Position numbers and translations under genes: made by a program
Source: TMP-86 sp039807285
GTDB lineage: Bacteria; Pseudomonadota; Gammaproteobacteria; Steroidobacterales; Steroidobacteraceae
Reading direction: 5' to 3'
Length of the DNA: 64,000 nucleotides
Assembly: GCA_044226785.1 (NCBI GenBank)
Contig: JBGAGK010000025.1
Location: 4,066-68,065, forward strand
The notes under the pieces: generated by a model
Databases searched by the model: none
Seen by the model: only the letters and a program-made list of their open reading frames with translations
Told to the model about the DNA's origin: nothing
Shown: in pieces, positions 26,065 through 32,976 of the stretch
Position numbering within the stretch: the first letter of the stretch is position 1
Layout: the number at the start of each line of letters is the position of its first letter

Positions 26065-26543
26065 GCCGGCTGCTGCTTGCGCTGTTGATGCTGGCGGCGG
26101 CGGCAGGGCCGATGCGCGCTGCGGAGCCCGTGGGATCGCCACGTGCCCCGGAGTCCGCGGCGCCGGCACGTGCACCGGTGCCTGCGGCATCGACGCGCGC
26201 CGTGGAGCCCACCATCGCCTGGTCCTGGCAGCCGGTGAAGCCGGGGACCGATCCGGGCAAGGCGGGCTTCGACCGCGCCTGCGCGATCTGTCATGGCGAG
26301 GGACCGGACCGTCCCGGCACCAGTTCCCTGCAGGTCAAGTACGGCGGCAAGCTGCCGGCGCTGCTGGAACAGCGGACCGACCTCAGCGCCGATGTCGTGC
26401 GCTACTACATCCGCAACGGCTTTGCGATGATGCCGCGCTTTCGAAAGAGCGAGCTGAGCGATGCGGAGGTGGAGGCGATCGCGCGCTACCTGAGCCGCGC
26501 GCCGCTCAATCGACGCGGCCCAGCAGCAGACCGCCGTCGATGA
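26061..26543 (+). CDS. 4-Cresol dehydrogenase-like cytochrome c subunit, copy A
   Basis: A 160-residue exported cytochrome c. There is an N-terminal signal peptide (LLLALLMLAAAAGPMRA) and an Ala/Pro linker to about residue 50. The heme site is Cys74-x2-Cys77-His78 (CAICHGEGPDRPGTSS), and the candidate Met ligand is in NGFAMMPRFRKSELS. It matches the small cytochrome partner of PCMH-type flavoproteins and overlaps the flavoprotein gene by 4 bp. Its 3' end overlaps the convergent SDR gene by about 38 bp. Confidence 0.9.
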   Translation: MSRLLLALLMLAAAAGPMRAAEPVGSPRAPESAAPARAPVPAASTRAVEPTIAWSWQPVKPGTDPGKAGFDRACAICHGEGPDRPGTSSLQVKYGGKLPALLEQRTDLSADVVRYYIRNGFAMMPRFRKSELSDAEVEAIARYLSRAPLNRRGPAADRRR

Positions 26544-27336
26544 CGATTTCCTGCCCGGTGATGTAGTCGCCGGCGTCCGAGGCCAGCAGCAGTGCCAGGC
26601 CCGACATGTCCGACGGCAGGCCGATGCGGTGCATCGGTATCACCGTGGACAGCGCCTTCTGCACCTCGGGTAGCTTGGAGTGGCCGCCGCCGATGTTGGT
26701 GGCGAACATGCCCGGCGCGATGGCATTGACCGAGATGTGGTAGCTCGCCAGTTCCAGCGCCGCGCAGCGCATGAAGTGCGCAACACCGGCCTTGGCGGCC
26801 ATGTAGGCCGCGCCGATGGCCGGTTCGACGCGCTGCGAGGCGGCGGAGGAGGTGATGATGATCCTGCCGCGCTTCTGCGGGCGCATGTGGCGCGCCGCGG
26901 CGCGCACGGTGGCGAAGATGCCATTGAGGTTCACGTCGATGACGCGGTTCCAGCGCTGGTCGCTGTAGTTTTCCAGGGCGCCTTCAGTCACGCGTGGCCG
27001 TTCGCCGCCGGCCCAGTCGCCGACGTATCCCGGTCCCGGGTCGATGCCGGCGTTGGCGAAGGCGGCATCGAGGCGGCCGTAGCTCGCCACGATGTCATCG
27101 ACGGCGCGATCCAGCGCAGCGTGGTCGGTGACGTCGAGCACGCGGCCCGCAACATCCAGGCCGGCGTCGCGCAGACGCTTCACTTCGGTGTCGATGCGCA
27201 CCGGGTCGAGGTCCAGCAGCGTGACCCGGGCGCCGTTGGCGGCCAGCGCCTCGGCATAGCCCAGCCCGATGCCGCTGGCGCCTCCGGTGACGATGGCCGT
27301 GCGGCCCTTGACGTCGAACAACTGCTCAATGCGCAT
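26506..27336 (-). CDS. SDR family oxidoreductase
   Basis: A 276-residue short-chain dehydrogenase: TGGASGIGLGYA cofactor loop, DLDP acidic residue suggesting NAD preference, NAG motif (AFANAGID), catalytic Ser in ITSSAA and YMAAKAG. The C-terminal SDAGDYITGQEIVIDGG block is typical. It lies head-to-tail after the next SDR on the minus strand, between two PCMH-type pairs. It probably oxidises the benzylic or allylic alcohol those enzymes make. A YVGDWAGGERPRVTEG insertion around residue 100 is longer than usual. Confidence 0.88.
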   Translation of the reverse strand: MRIEQLFDVKGRTAIVTGGASGIGLGYAEALAANGARVTLLDLDPVRIDTEVKRLRDAGLDVAGRVLDVTDHAALDRAVDDIVASYGRLDAAFANAGIDPGPGYVGDWAGGERPRVTEGALENYSDQRWNRVIDVNLNGIFATVRAAARHMRPQKRGRIIITSSAASQRVEPAIGAAYMAAKAGVAHFMRCAALELASYHISVNAIAPGMFATNIGGGHSKLPEVQKALSTVIPMHRIGLPSDMSGLALLLASDAGDYITGQEIVIDGGLLLGRVD

Positions 27337-27391
27337 GCTGCCTCCGAAGATGGGGTGGCGCGCCCGGGAGCGGAGTGCGCCGCCCTTGTTG

Positions 27392-28282
27392 TCAGGACTT
27401 GTCGCGCAGGATTTGCGCGTACACCCGATTGGTCACGTCGAAGCCGAGCTGGCGAATCTTCTCCGGGTCCGGCGGACCCGGCGGGAAGCCGGTCATGGTC
27501 GCCTCGAACCGCTGGCGCACGCCCTCGACGAATTCATTGTGGGTGATGAGGAACAGCCGGTCGTGCAGGATGGCCTGCAACACCATCTCGCCCACCACCA
27601 CCGGGTCCAGCCACACCGCCGGCGGCTTGCGCTGCGCCAGGTCCGCCTCGACTTCGTGCAGTCCCGAATCGCGGAATTTCTCCGGTCGGAGCTGCGCCAC
27701 TTCATGGATGTTGGTCTGCGTGGGGCCGGGTATCAGCAGCGTGACGCCGACGTTGCTGCCGTCCAGGTCGCAACGCAGCGCCTCGGTCAGCCCGGAAATG
27801 GCGGACTTGGCCGCGATGTAGGCCGCGCCTCCCGGCATGGGCATGAGCGCGCCCATGGAGGAGGTGTTGACGATGTGCGACTCCTCGCCGTGCGCCAGCA
27901 TGCGCGACAGGAAAGTCTGGATGCCGTTGATCGCGCCGCCCAGATTGACCTGCAGGTTCCAGTCCCAGTCGGAGTAGGTGAACTTGCGCACATCACCCAG
28001 CGAACCCACGCCGGCGTTGTTGCACAGCACGTGCACCCGGCCGAAGACGCGCTCGGCTTCGTCGGCGGCGGCCTGCCAGGCGTCGCGGTCGGCGACATCC
28101 AGCCGGATGAAGTGCGCAGCCTTGCCCGCCGACAGTTCCTGCCGGGCGCCGTCGAGATGGTCCTGGCGGATGTCCGCCACCACCACCTTCATGCCGTTGC
28201 GCAGGAATACCTTGACCATGCCCAGCCCGATGCCGCTGGCTCCGCCGGTCACGAAGGCGGTCTTGTCTTTGACGGTCTTCAT
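27392..28282 (-). CDS. SDR family oxidoreductase
   Basis: A 296-residue short-chain dehydrogenase: TGGASGIGLGM cofactor loop, VVADIR after strand 2, NNAGVG, and the catalytic Ser in NTSSMGALMP with YIAAKSA. The C-terminal part is longer than the classical form (WLDPVVVGEMVLQAILHDRLFLITH), resembling dehydrogenases with an extended substrate loop. The ATG at 28282 gives the standard N-terminus; the upstream extension of the frame is not family-like. Gene order on the minus strand is flavoprotein, cytochrome, this SDR, second SDR, so they are probably one operon. Confidence 0.88.
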   Translation of the reverse strand: MKTVKDKTAFVTGGASGIGLGMVKVFLRNGMKVVVADIRQDHLDGARQELSAGKAAHFIRLDVADRDAWQAAADEAERVFGRVHVLCNNAGVGSLGDVRKFTYSDWDWNLQVNLGGAINGIQTFLSRMLAHGEESHIVNTSSMGALMPMPGGAAYIAAKSAISGLTEALRCDLDGSNVGVTLLIPGPTQTNIHEVAQLRPEKFRDSGLHEVEADLAQRKPPAVWLDPVVVGEMVLQAILHDRLFLITHNEFVEGVRQRFEATMTGFPPGPPDPEKIRQLGFDVTNRVYAQILRDKS

Positions 28283-28331
28283 GCGCGCCCCTTGGTCGGT
28301 GAAGAATCGATAAGGCAGGCCGCGAGCCGGT

Positions 28332-28763
28332 TCACGACCGCGGACGGGTAAGGTAAGCGACGATGGCGTCCAACTGCGCATCGCTCAGCTCGGTCTTGCG
28401 GAACATCGGCATCAGCGAGATGCCGTTGCGCACGATCATGCGGATGAACTCGGGCCGCAGATCGGTGCGCTCCTCGAGCAGGGCCGGAATCGTGCCCTTG
28501 TATTTCGCCGCCAGGGCGCGCGTGCCCGGCCGTTCGGGCATGGGCCCGTGACAGACCGTGCAGGCATTGTGGTATTCGGCGAAGCCGCGCGGCGCATTCG
28601 CCGGAGCGACCACGCTGGCGCGGGTCCAGTGGATGGTCTGCTCGTCGGCGTGCGCCGGCGTCTCGGCATGAGCCCGCGCCGCGAAATCTGCGGCCAGCAA
28701 TCCGGTGATGAGCAGCGCGGCGGAGAGTGCCGCAGCGCCAATGGACTTGCGCAGAACGTTCAT
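28332..28763 (-). CDS. 4-Cresol dehydrogenase-like cytochrome c subunit, copy B
   Basis: A 143-residue exported cytochrome c with a clear signal peptide (ALSAALLITGLLAADFAARAHA). The heme motif is Cys68-x2-Cys71-His72 (CTVCHGPMPERPGTRA) and the Met region NGISLMPMFRKTELSD. It is similar to copy A through the whole heme domain. Its ATG overlaps the stop of the copy B flavoprotein by one base (TGATG), so translation is coupled. Confidence 0.9.
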   Translation of the reverse strand: MNVLRKSIGAAALSAALLITGLLAADFAARAHAETPAHADEQTIHWTRASVVAPANAPRGFAEYHNACTVCHGPMPERPGTRALAAKYKGTIPALLEERTDLRPEFIRMIVRNGISLMPMFRKTELSDAQLDAIVAYLTRPRS

Positions 28764-30415
28764 CAGCGTGACTTCCTCAGCTGCTTGGGCCAGATGCCGT
28801 AGCGGCCCGGGGACAGGATGCCGTTGGGGTCGAGGGCATCTTTCACGGTTTCGTGGAACCGCATCAACGAGTGGTTGTTGAAGGAGAACTGCCGCGCGAC
28901 GGCATCCTGGAACACGGGGCCGGTGCGGTATTCCGCCCAACCATGCCGGCCGCAGACTTCGATGAGATGGAAGAACGCCTCGCGGTGGTGGCGGTTCTCC
29001 GCCGGGTCCTCGCTCACCGGAAAGCCGAAGATGAAAATGGCGCTGCGCTGCCAGTACCAGGCCGGGAGCGAAAACCGTAGCTGCGGGATGCCGAACTGGC
29101 GCGCCGCCTCGGCGAACACGCGGTTGGCCTCGAAGATCGCCTCCGCGGTGCGCGGGATGATGGGCGCGAGCCACATGTGGCCATGCGACGGCGTCGGATT
29201 GGTGCTGGAACGCGCGCCCAGCGAAAAATTATTCAGACTCGGAATGCCGAACTCCGGATAACGCGCATGATCCTTGGGTTCTTCGCTCAAGGGAAAGCGA
29301 TATTCGCCTTGATCTTCGAACCAGGCATCGGGAATGGCCGACAGCATGTCCTTGGCGCTTTCCCATTGCGCCGCGATCACCTTGGCCGGACCGTAGAATT
29401 TGAGGTCGAAGGTCCAGTAGGCGAGATTCTTGCGCCGGCCATAGGCTTCGAGGCCGGAAGGATCGCCAGCCTCCGCTTGGTCGCGCAGCCGCAGCAGCTC
29501 CGGGTCTTCCGCCGGAATGGGCTCATCGACGGACAGGAAGCGAGCCTGCGCGGCGATCGAGCCGATGCCCAGCAGCGGGCTGGAGGAGTCCGGGCAGCCG
29601 CTGATGATCTGGCTGTTTTCCAGCAGCGTCACCAGGCGAATCAACTCGTGCAGGTCGTCGCGACGGCGCACCAGCACGCGCCCGCAACGGTAGCCCTCGG
29701 GCTGCGGCATCAGCCAGAAGCCCATCTTGGTCACGACGCCGAAGTTGGACTGCGAGAACAGTCCGTCGATCCACGGGCCATACCCGGTCTTGTACTGCTG
29801 CCAGGTCTTGGAGTTCGGCAGCGCGCCCATGCCGGTGCGCAGCAGCTCGCCGTTGGCCAGCACCACTTCCATGCCGCAGTGCGCATCGAAGTGGTTGCGC
29901 AGATAGGGGAAGGTGTAACCACTGCCGCGATCTAGCGCGTTGCCCATCAGGCTCCCCCAGCCCGGGTCGGGAACATCCACCCACAATTTGAGCTTGCGCT
30001 CCTGGATGTAGCGGTACAGGTCGAAATAGCTGACGCCGGGCTCGACCAGCGCGTAGGCATTTTCCTCGTTGACCTCGAGGATGCGGTTCATGCGCTTGAG
30101 GTCGAGCACCACGCTGCCGGACCAGGCTGGTGCGGAGCCGCCATAACCCAGATTGCGTCCGGTGGAGATGGCGTACAACGGAATGCGGTGACGATTGGCG
30201 ATGCGCACCACTTCCTGCACCTGCTCGACGCTGGCGGGCGCCACCGCCGCGGAGGCCCAGCGTTCCTCGGGATCGTTCAAGTGCGGCGAGTAGCTGTCAC
30301 GATACAGCCGCGTGTCCTCATCCTTTGTGAACACCCATTGCGATCCGAGCGCCTGCTCGAACTGGCCGACGGCGGTGGCAAACGTGGTGGGCGAAATGCC
30401 GGGCGGTGTGCGCAT
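28763..30415 (-). CDS. 4-Cresol dehydrogenase-like flavoprotein subunit, copy B (VAO/PCMH family)
   Basis: A 550-residue paralog of the flavoprotein at 24469. Conserved blocks are LYAISTGRNLGYGGSAPAWSGSVVLDLKRMNRILEVNE, the WGSLMGNALDRGSGY loop, and the FNNHSLMRFHETVKDALDPNGILSPGRYGIWP C-terminus. It carries a longer middle region (residues about 255-330) than copy A, near the substrate domain, so the two may differ in specificity. It overlaps its cytochrome gene by one base. A Tat-signal protein of unknown family is encoded immediately upstream on the same strand. Confidence 0.92.
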   Translation of the reverse strand: MRTPPGISPTTFATAVGQFEQALGSQWVFTKDEDTRLYRDSYSPHLNDPEERWASAAVAPASVEQVQEVVRIANRHRIPLYAISTGRNLGYGGSAPAWSGSVVLDLKRMNRILEVNEENAYALVEPGVSYFDLYRYIQERKLKLWVDVPDPGWGSLMGNALDRGSGYTFPYLRNHFDAHCGMEVVLANGELLRTGMGALPNSKTWQQYKTGYGPWIDGLFSQSNFGVVTKMGFWLMPQPEGYRCGRVLVRRRDDLHELIRLVTLLENSQIISGCPDSSSPLLGIGSIAAQARFLSVDEPIPAEDPELLRLRDQAEAGDPSGLEAYGRRKNLAYWTFDLKFYGPAKVIAAQWESAKDMLSAIPDAWFEDQGEYRFPLSEEPKDHARYPEFGIPSLNNFSLGARSSTNPTPSHGHMWLAPIIPRTAEAIFEANRVFAEAARQFGIPQLRFSLPAWYWQRSAIFIFGFPVSEDPAENRHHREAFFHLIEVCGRHGWAEYRTGPVFQDAVARQFSFNNHSLMRFHETVKDALDPNGILSPGRYGIWPKQLRKSR

Positions 30416-30443
30416 GGGAGTGGTCTTGCAGGTTGGGCGTGGG

Positions 30444-31118
30444 TCAGGAGGCCGCGGCGGCAGAAGTCGCGGCGGAAACCGCCGCGGGCGCGCGCCAGTC
30501 CTTGGGTGCGATCAGCCAGGACACCAGGCGCTGGCCCGTCAGCCGCGAGCGCGTGCGGTACACGGCCTGGCTGCGTTCCTCCGCCGCCGACGGAAACGCC
30601 GCCACCGGTTCGTCGATGCCGGCGATCAATTCCGCGATCTGCGCCGGCCAGGGCTGCACGCCGGACAGCCGTCCGTGCACGTCCTGCGGGCGGCGTGCCG
30701 AGGATTGCAGCACGTGTCGCGTGCCGCCCTGCGCCGAGCTCTCGTGCAACCCCCGATACACCACGCGCATGCGGTTATCCCAGGCGAGCTGTTCGAGACA
30801 GAACAGGGCGCCCTCGGTGGTCAGCCCGGCCACCGCCAGCGGATATTGCCGCCATACCGGGTCGAGCTGGTTGAACCAGACGGGCGTGACATCGCCATCG
30901 TAGGGCGCGAGCGTGACGCCGCGGATGGCGAGCGCGCGCGCAAAGGCGTGAGCGGCGGGGAAGCGCGTGTCGAACAGCGCCAGATGTATCGGCAGGCGCA
31001 GGCCCAGCGGATCGTTGGCGGCGTTCTTCGAGGTGGAGGCCACCGCGGCGACGCTGGCCGCCGCGCCCACCGCGAGCCCCGATTTGACGAAACTTCGGCG
31101 TGAGAAATAGTTGTTCAT
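30444..31118 (-). CDS. Tat-exported protein of unknown function
   Basis: A 224-residue protein with a twin-arginine signal (SRRSFVKSGLAVGAAASVAAVA), so it should be exported folded. I do not recognise the mature domain. Visible points are a DTRFPAAHAFARALAIRG segment, DVTPVWFNQLDPVW, and a hydrophilic middle with HESSAQGGTRHVLQ. The ATG at 31118 starts the canonical Tat leader; an upstream ATG at 31148 is less likely. It is the first gene of the copy B flavoprotein operon and is divergent from a TetR gene, so a role in substrate handling or in assembling the periplasmic dehydrogenase is possible. Confidence 0.75.
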   Translation of the reverse strand: MNNYFSRRSFVKSGLAVGAAASVAAVASTSKNAANDPLGLRLPIHLALFDTRFPAAHAFARALAIRGVTLAPYDGDVTPVWFNQLDPVWRQYPLAVAGLTTEGALFCLEQLAWDNRMRVVYRGLHESSAQGGTRHVLQSSARRPQDVHGRLSGVQPWPAQIAELIAGIDEPVAAFPSAAEERSQAVYRTRSRLTGQRLVSWLIAPKDWRAPAAVSAATSAAAAS

Positions 31119-31164
31119 GCCGCTTGCTCCCCCGCTTGAGCGCATCATCGGTTTTCAACCGAAC

Positions 31165-31180
31165 TTATACAAAGGTATAA
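31165..31180. promoter_or_regulatory. Inverted repeat in the Tat-protein/TetR divergent promoter
   Basis: Arms ttatac (31165-31170) and gtataa (31175-31180) flank 4 bases. The inner core atac-N4-gtat is the same layout as the repeat at 15245-15264. A further cggtt/aaccg dyad lies just upstream (31149-31161). Confidence 0.5.
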
Positions 31181-31223
31181 TTTGGTGGCTGGGGCTGTCA
31201 ATGTGTAAACGGGGGTGGATTCG

Positions 31224-32012
31224 ATGACGGCACGTCCGATGCGTGTCAAGCGACCCAAGGCGCTGCTGACCAAGGCGCGATTCCTGGAGGCCGCCGAAGG
31301 CATCTTCGGCCGCCACGGCTACGAGGGCACCACGGTGCGGGACATCGCGGCGCGCTCCGGCGTGAATCTCGGAACGCTGAAACACTACTGGGGCAGCAAG
31401 CGCGAGCTGTTCCGCGACCTGATGGAACGGCGGCTGCGGCCATTGCATGCCGAATCCAGTGCCCGGCTCGCCGCGCTGGCGGCAAGGATCAAATCAGGAG
31501 CGGCGCCCGATCCGGGAGAAGTCGTCGCCTGCCTGGTGGAACCGGCCTTCCTGATCGGCGTGCAATCGCCGCCGGATCTGGATTTTCGCGACGAGGAATC
31601 GCGCCACCGCCTGCACCGCTTCTTCGGCCGTTGCCTGAGCGACCCGTCGCCGGAAATCGTCAAGGACCTGAACGAGATGTTCGCCGACGTCACCAACCGG
31701 TTCTTCGAGCTGATGCGGCGAGCCTGTCCCGAGGTGACCCAGGCCGAACTCGATTGGCGCATCAATTGCGTGTTCGGCACGGTGAGTTTCGCGCAGCTCT
31801 ACGGCGAGCGCATCGGCCGTTTCCTCGGCACCGAGGCCGACGTGGGCGATGAACTGGCCTCGCAATGGGTGATGCATTTCATCACGCGCGGCATCGCGGC
31901 ACGGCCGGCGCCGAAGAAGGCCGCGCGACGAATCACGGCGGCGGCCGGGCGGCCGCAGCCGCAGCCGCCACCACGGCGATATCCATCCACTGGCAGGAGA
32001 AAATCCAGATGA
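31224..32012 (+). CDS. TetR/AcrR-family transcriptional regulator
   Basis: A regulator of about 262 residues: HTH in ARFLEAAEGIFGRHGYEGTTVRDIAARSGVNLGTLKHYWGSKRELF, helical effector domain, and a long basic Pro/Gln-rich tail at the C-terminus (about 30 residues) not needed for the fold. The ATG at 31224 is preferred over a GTG at 31215. It is divergent from the copy B dehydrogenase operon and overlaps the downstream SDR by 4 bp. It probably regulates both sides. Confidence 0.87.
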   Translation: MTARPMRVKRPKALLTKARFLEAAEGIFGRHGYEGTTVRDIAARSGVNLGTLKHYWGSKRELFRDLMERRLRPLHAESSARLAALAARIKSGAAPDPGEVVACLVEPAFLIGVQSPPDLDFRDEESRHRLHRFFGRCLSDPSPEIVKDLNEMFADVTNRFFELMRRACPEVTQAELDWRINCVFGTVSFAQLYGERIGRFLGTEADVGDELASQWVMHFITRGIAARPAPKKAARRITAAAGRPQPQPPPRRYPSTGRRKSR

Positions 32013-32812
32013 ACGTGACTTTCGATTTTCGCGGCAAGACGGTGCTGGTGACCGGCGGCGGTTCGGGCATCGGGCTCGCCAGCTCGAAGGCTTTCGCCGC
32101 GGCGGGAGCCGACGTGGTTATCGCCGACCTGTCGGATGACAACGGCCAGGCGGCCTCCGAGGCGATCCGCGCCGCGGGCGGCAAGGCCGAGTTCCGCAAA
32201 GTGGATGTGGCGCAGGAGGCGCAGGTCATCGGGCTCATCGACTACATCCGAAGCGCGCATGGGCGTCTGGACATCGCGCACAACAACGCCGGCATCGAAG
32301 CCAAGACCGTGCCACTGGCGCAAGTTGAGTCGGACAACTGGCGTAAGGTAATCGACGTGAACCTGAGTTCGGTCTTCTATTGTCTGAAGGCCGAGATCCC
32401 GGTGATGGTGCAGCAGGGCGGCGGGGCGATCGTCAACACCGCCTCGGCGGCCGGCCTCATCGGTGGTTTCAACCTGAGCGTCTATACCGCGGCAAAGCAC
32501 GGGGTCGTGGGGCTGACCAAGGCCGCCGCGATGGACTATGCCACCCACGGCGTGCGCATCAATTCCCTGTGCCCGGGAGCCATCGACACGCCGTTCCTCG
32601 CGCAGCTACCCAAACCCTTCCTCAACCGGCTGATCTTCGGTACGCCCATGACCCGTCTGGGCCAGCCGGAGGAAATGGCGCAGGCGGTGCTATGGCTGTG
32701 TTCGGACGCGGCTTCTTATGTCACCGGGCACGCGTTGTCCGTCGATGGCGGTACGGTGCTGGGCGGCATCGGCACCCGCTTCGATGATCTGCTTGATGCC
32801 GCTGGCGGATGA
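32009..32812 (+). CDS. SDR family oxidoreductase
   Basis: A 267-residue short-chain dehydrogenase: TGGGSGIGLASS, IADLSDDN (acidic, NAD-type), HNNAGIE, catalytic Ser in NTASAAGL with YTAAKHG, and the DAASYVTGHALSVDGGTVLGG C-terminus. GCAGGAGA lies before the ATG at 32009, which overlaps the TetR stop (ATGA). It likely acts on an alcohol or ketone intermediate of the same pathway. Confidence 0.88.
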   Translation: MNVTFDFRGKTVLVTGGGSGIGLASSKAFAAAGADVVIADLSDDNGQAASEAIRAAGGKAEFRKVDVAQEAQVIGLIDYIRSAHGRLDIAHNNAGIEAKTVPLAQVESDNWRKVIDVNLSSVFYCLKAEIPVMVQQGGGAIVNTASAAGLIGGFNLSVYTAAKHGVVGLTKAAAMDYATHGVRINSLCPGAIDTPFLAQLPKPFLNRLIFGTPMTRLGQPEEMAQAVLWLCSDAASYVTGHALSVDGGTVLGGIGTRFDDLLDAAGG

Positions 32813-32876
32813 TGCGGGGAGCCAGCTTTCGGTCTGTGCGCGGGTGATTGGTGGCGTATCGCTATCTGATGCGGGG

Positions 32877-32921
32877 CCTAACTTTTCGGTAGGACTCCTA
32901 TCGCCGCCGGGTCCGTATGCT
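32877..32921 (+). promoter_or_regulatory. Candidate activator site and -10 for the TonB receptor gene
   Basis: cctaacttttcggtagg (32877-32893, arms CCTA/TAGG with 9 bases between) is followed after 22 bases by TATGCT (32916-32921) in a CCGTATGCT context. The same pair, motif then CCGTATGCT at 23 bases, occurs at 36775-36821. The start codon is at 32977. Confidence 0.45.
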
Positions 32922-32976
32922 TCGTCGTGGCTGGCTTGGCCGACAGATATCGCGACACAAATTCGGAGGGGAATTC

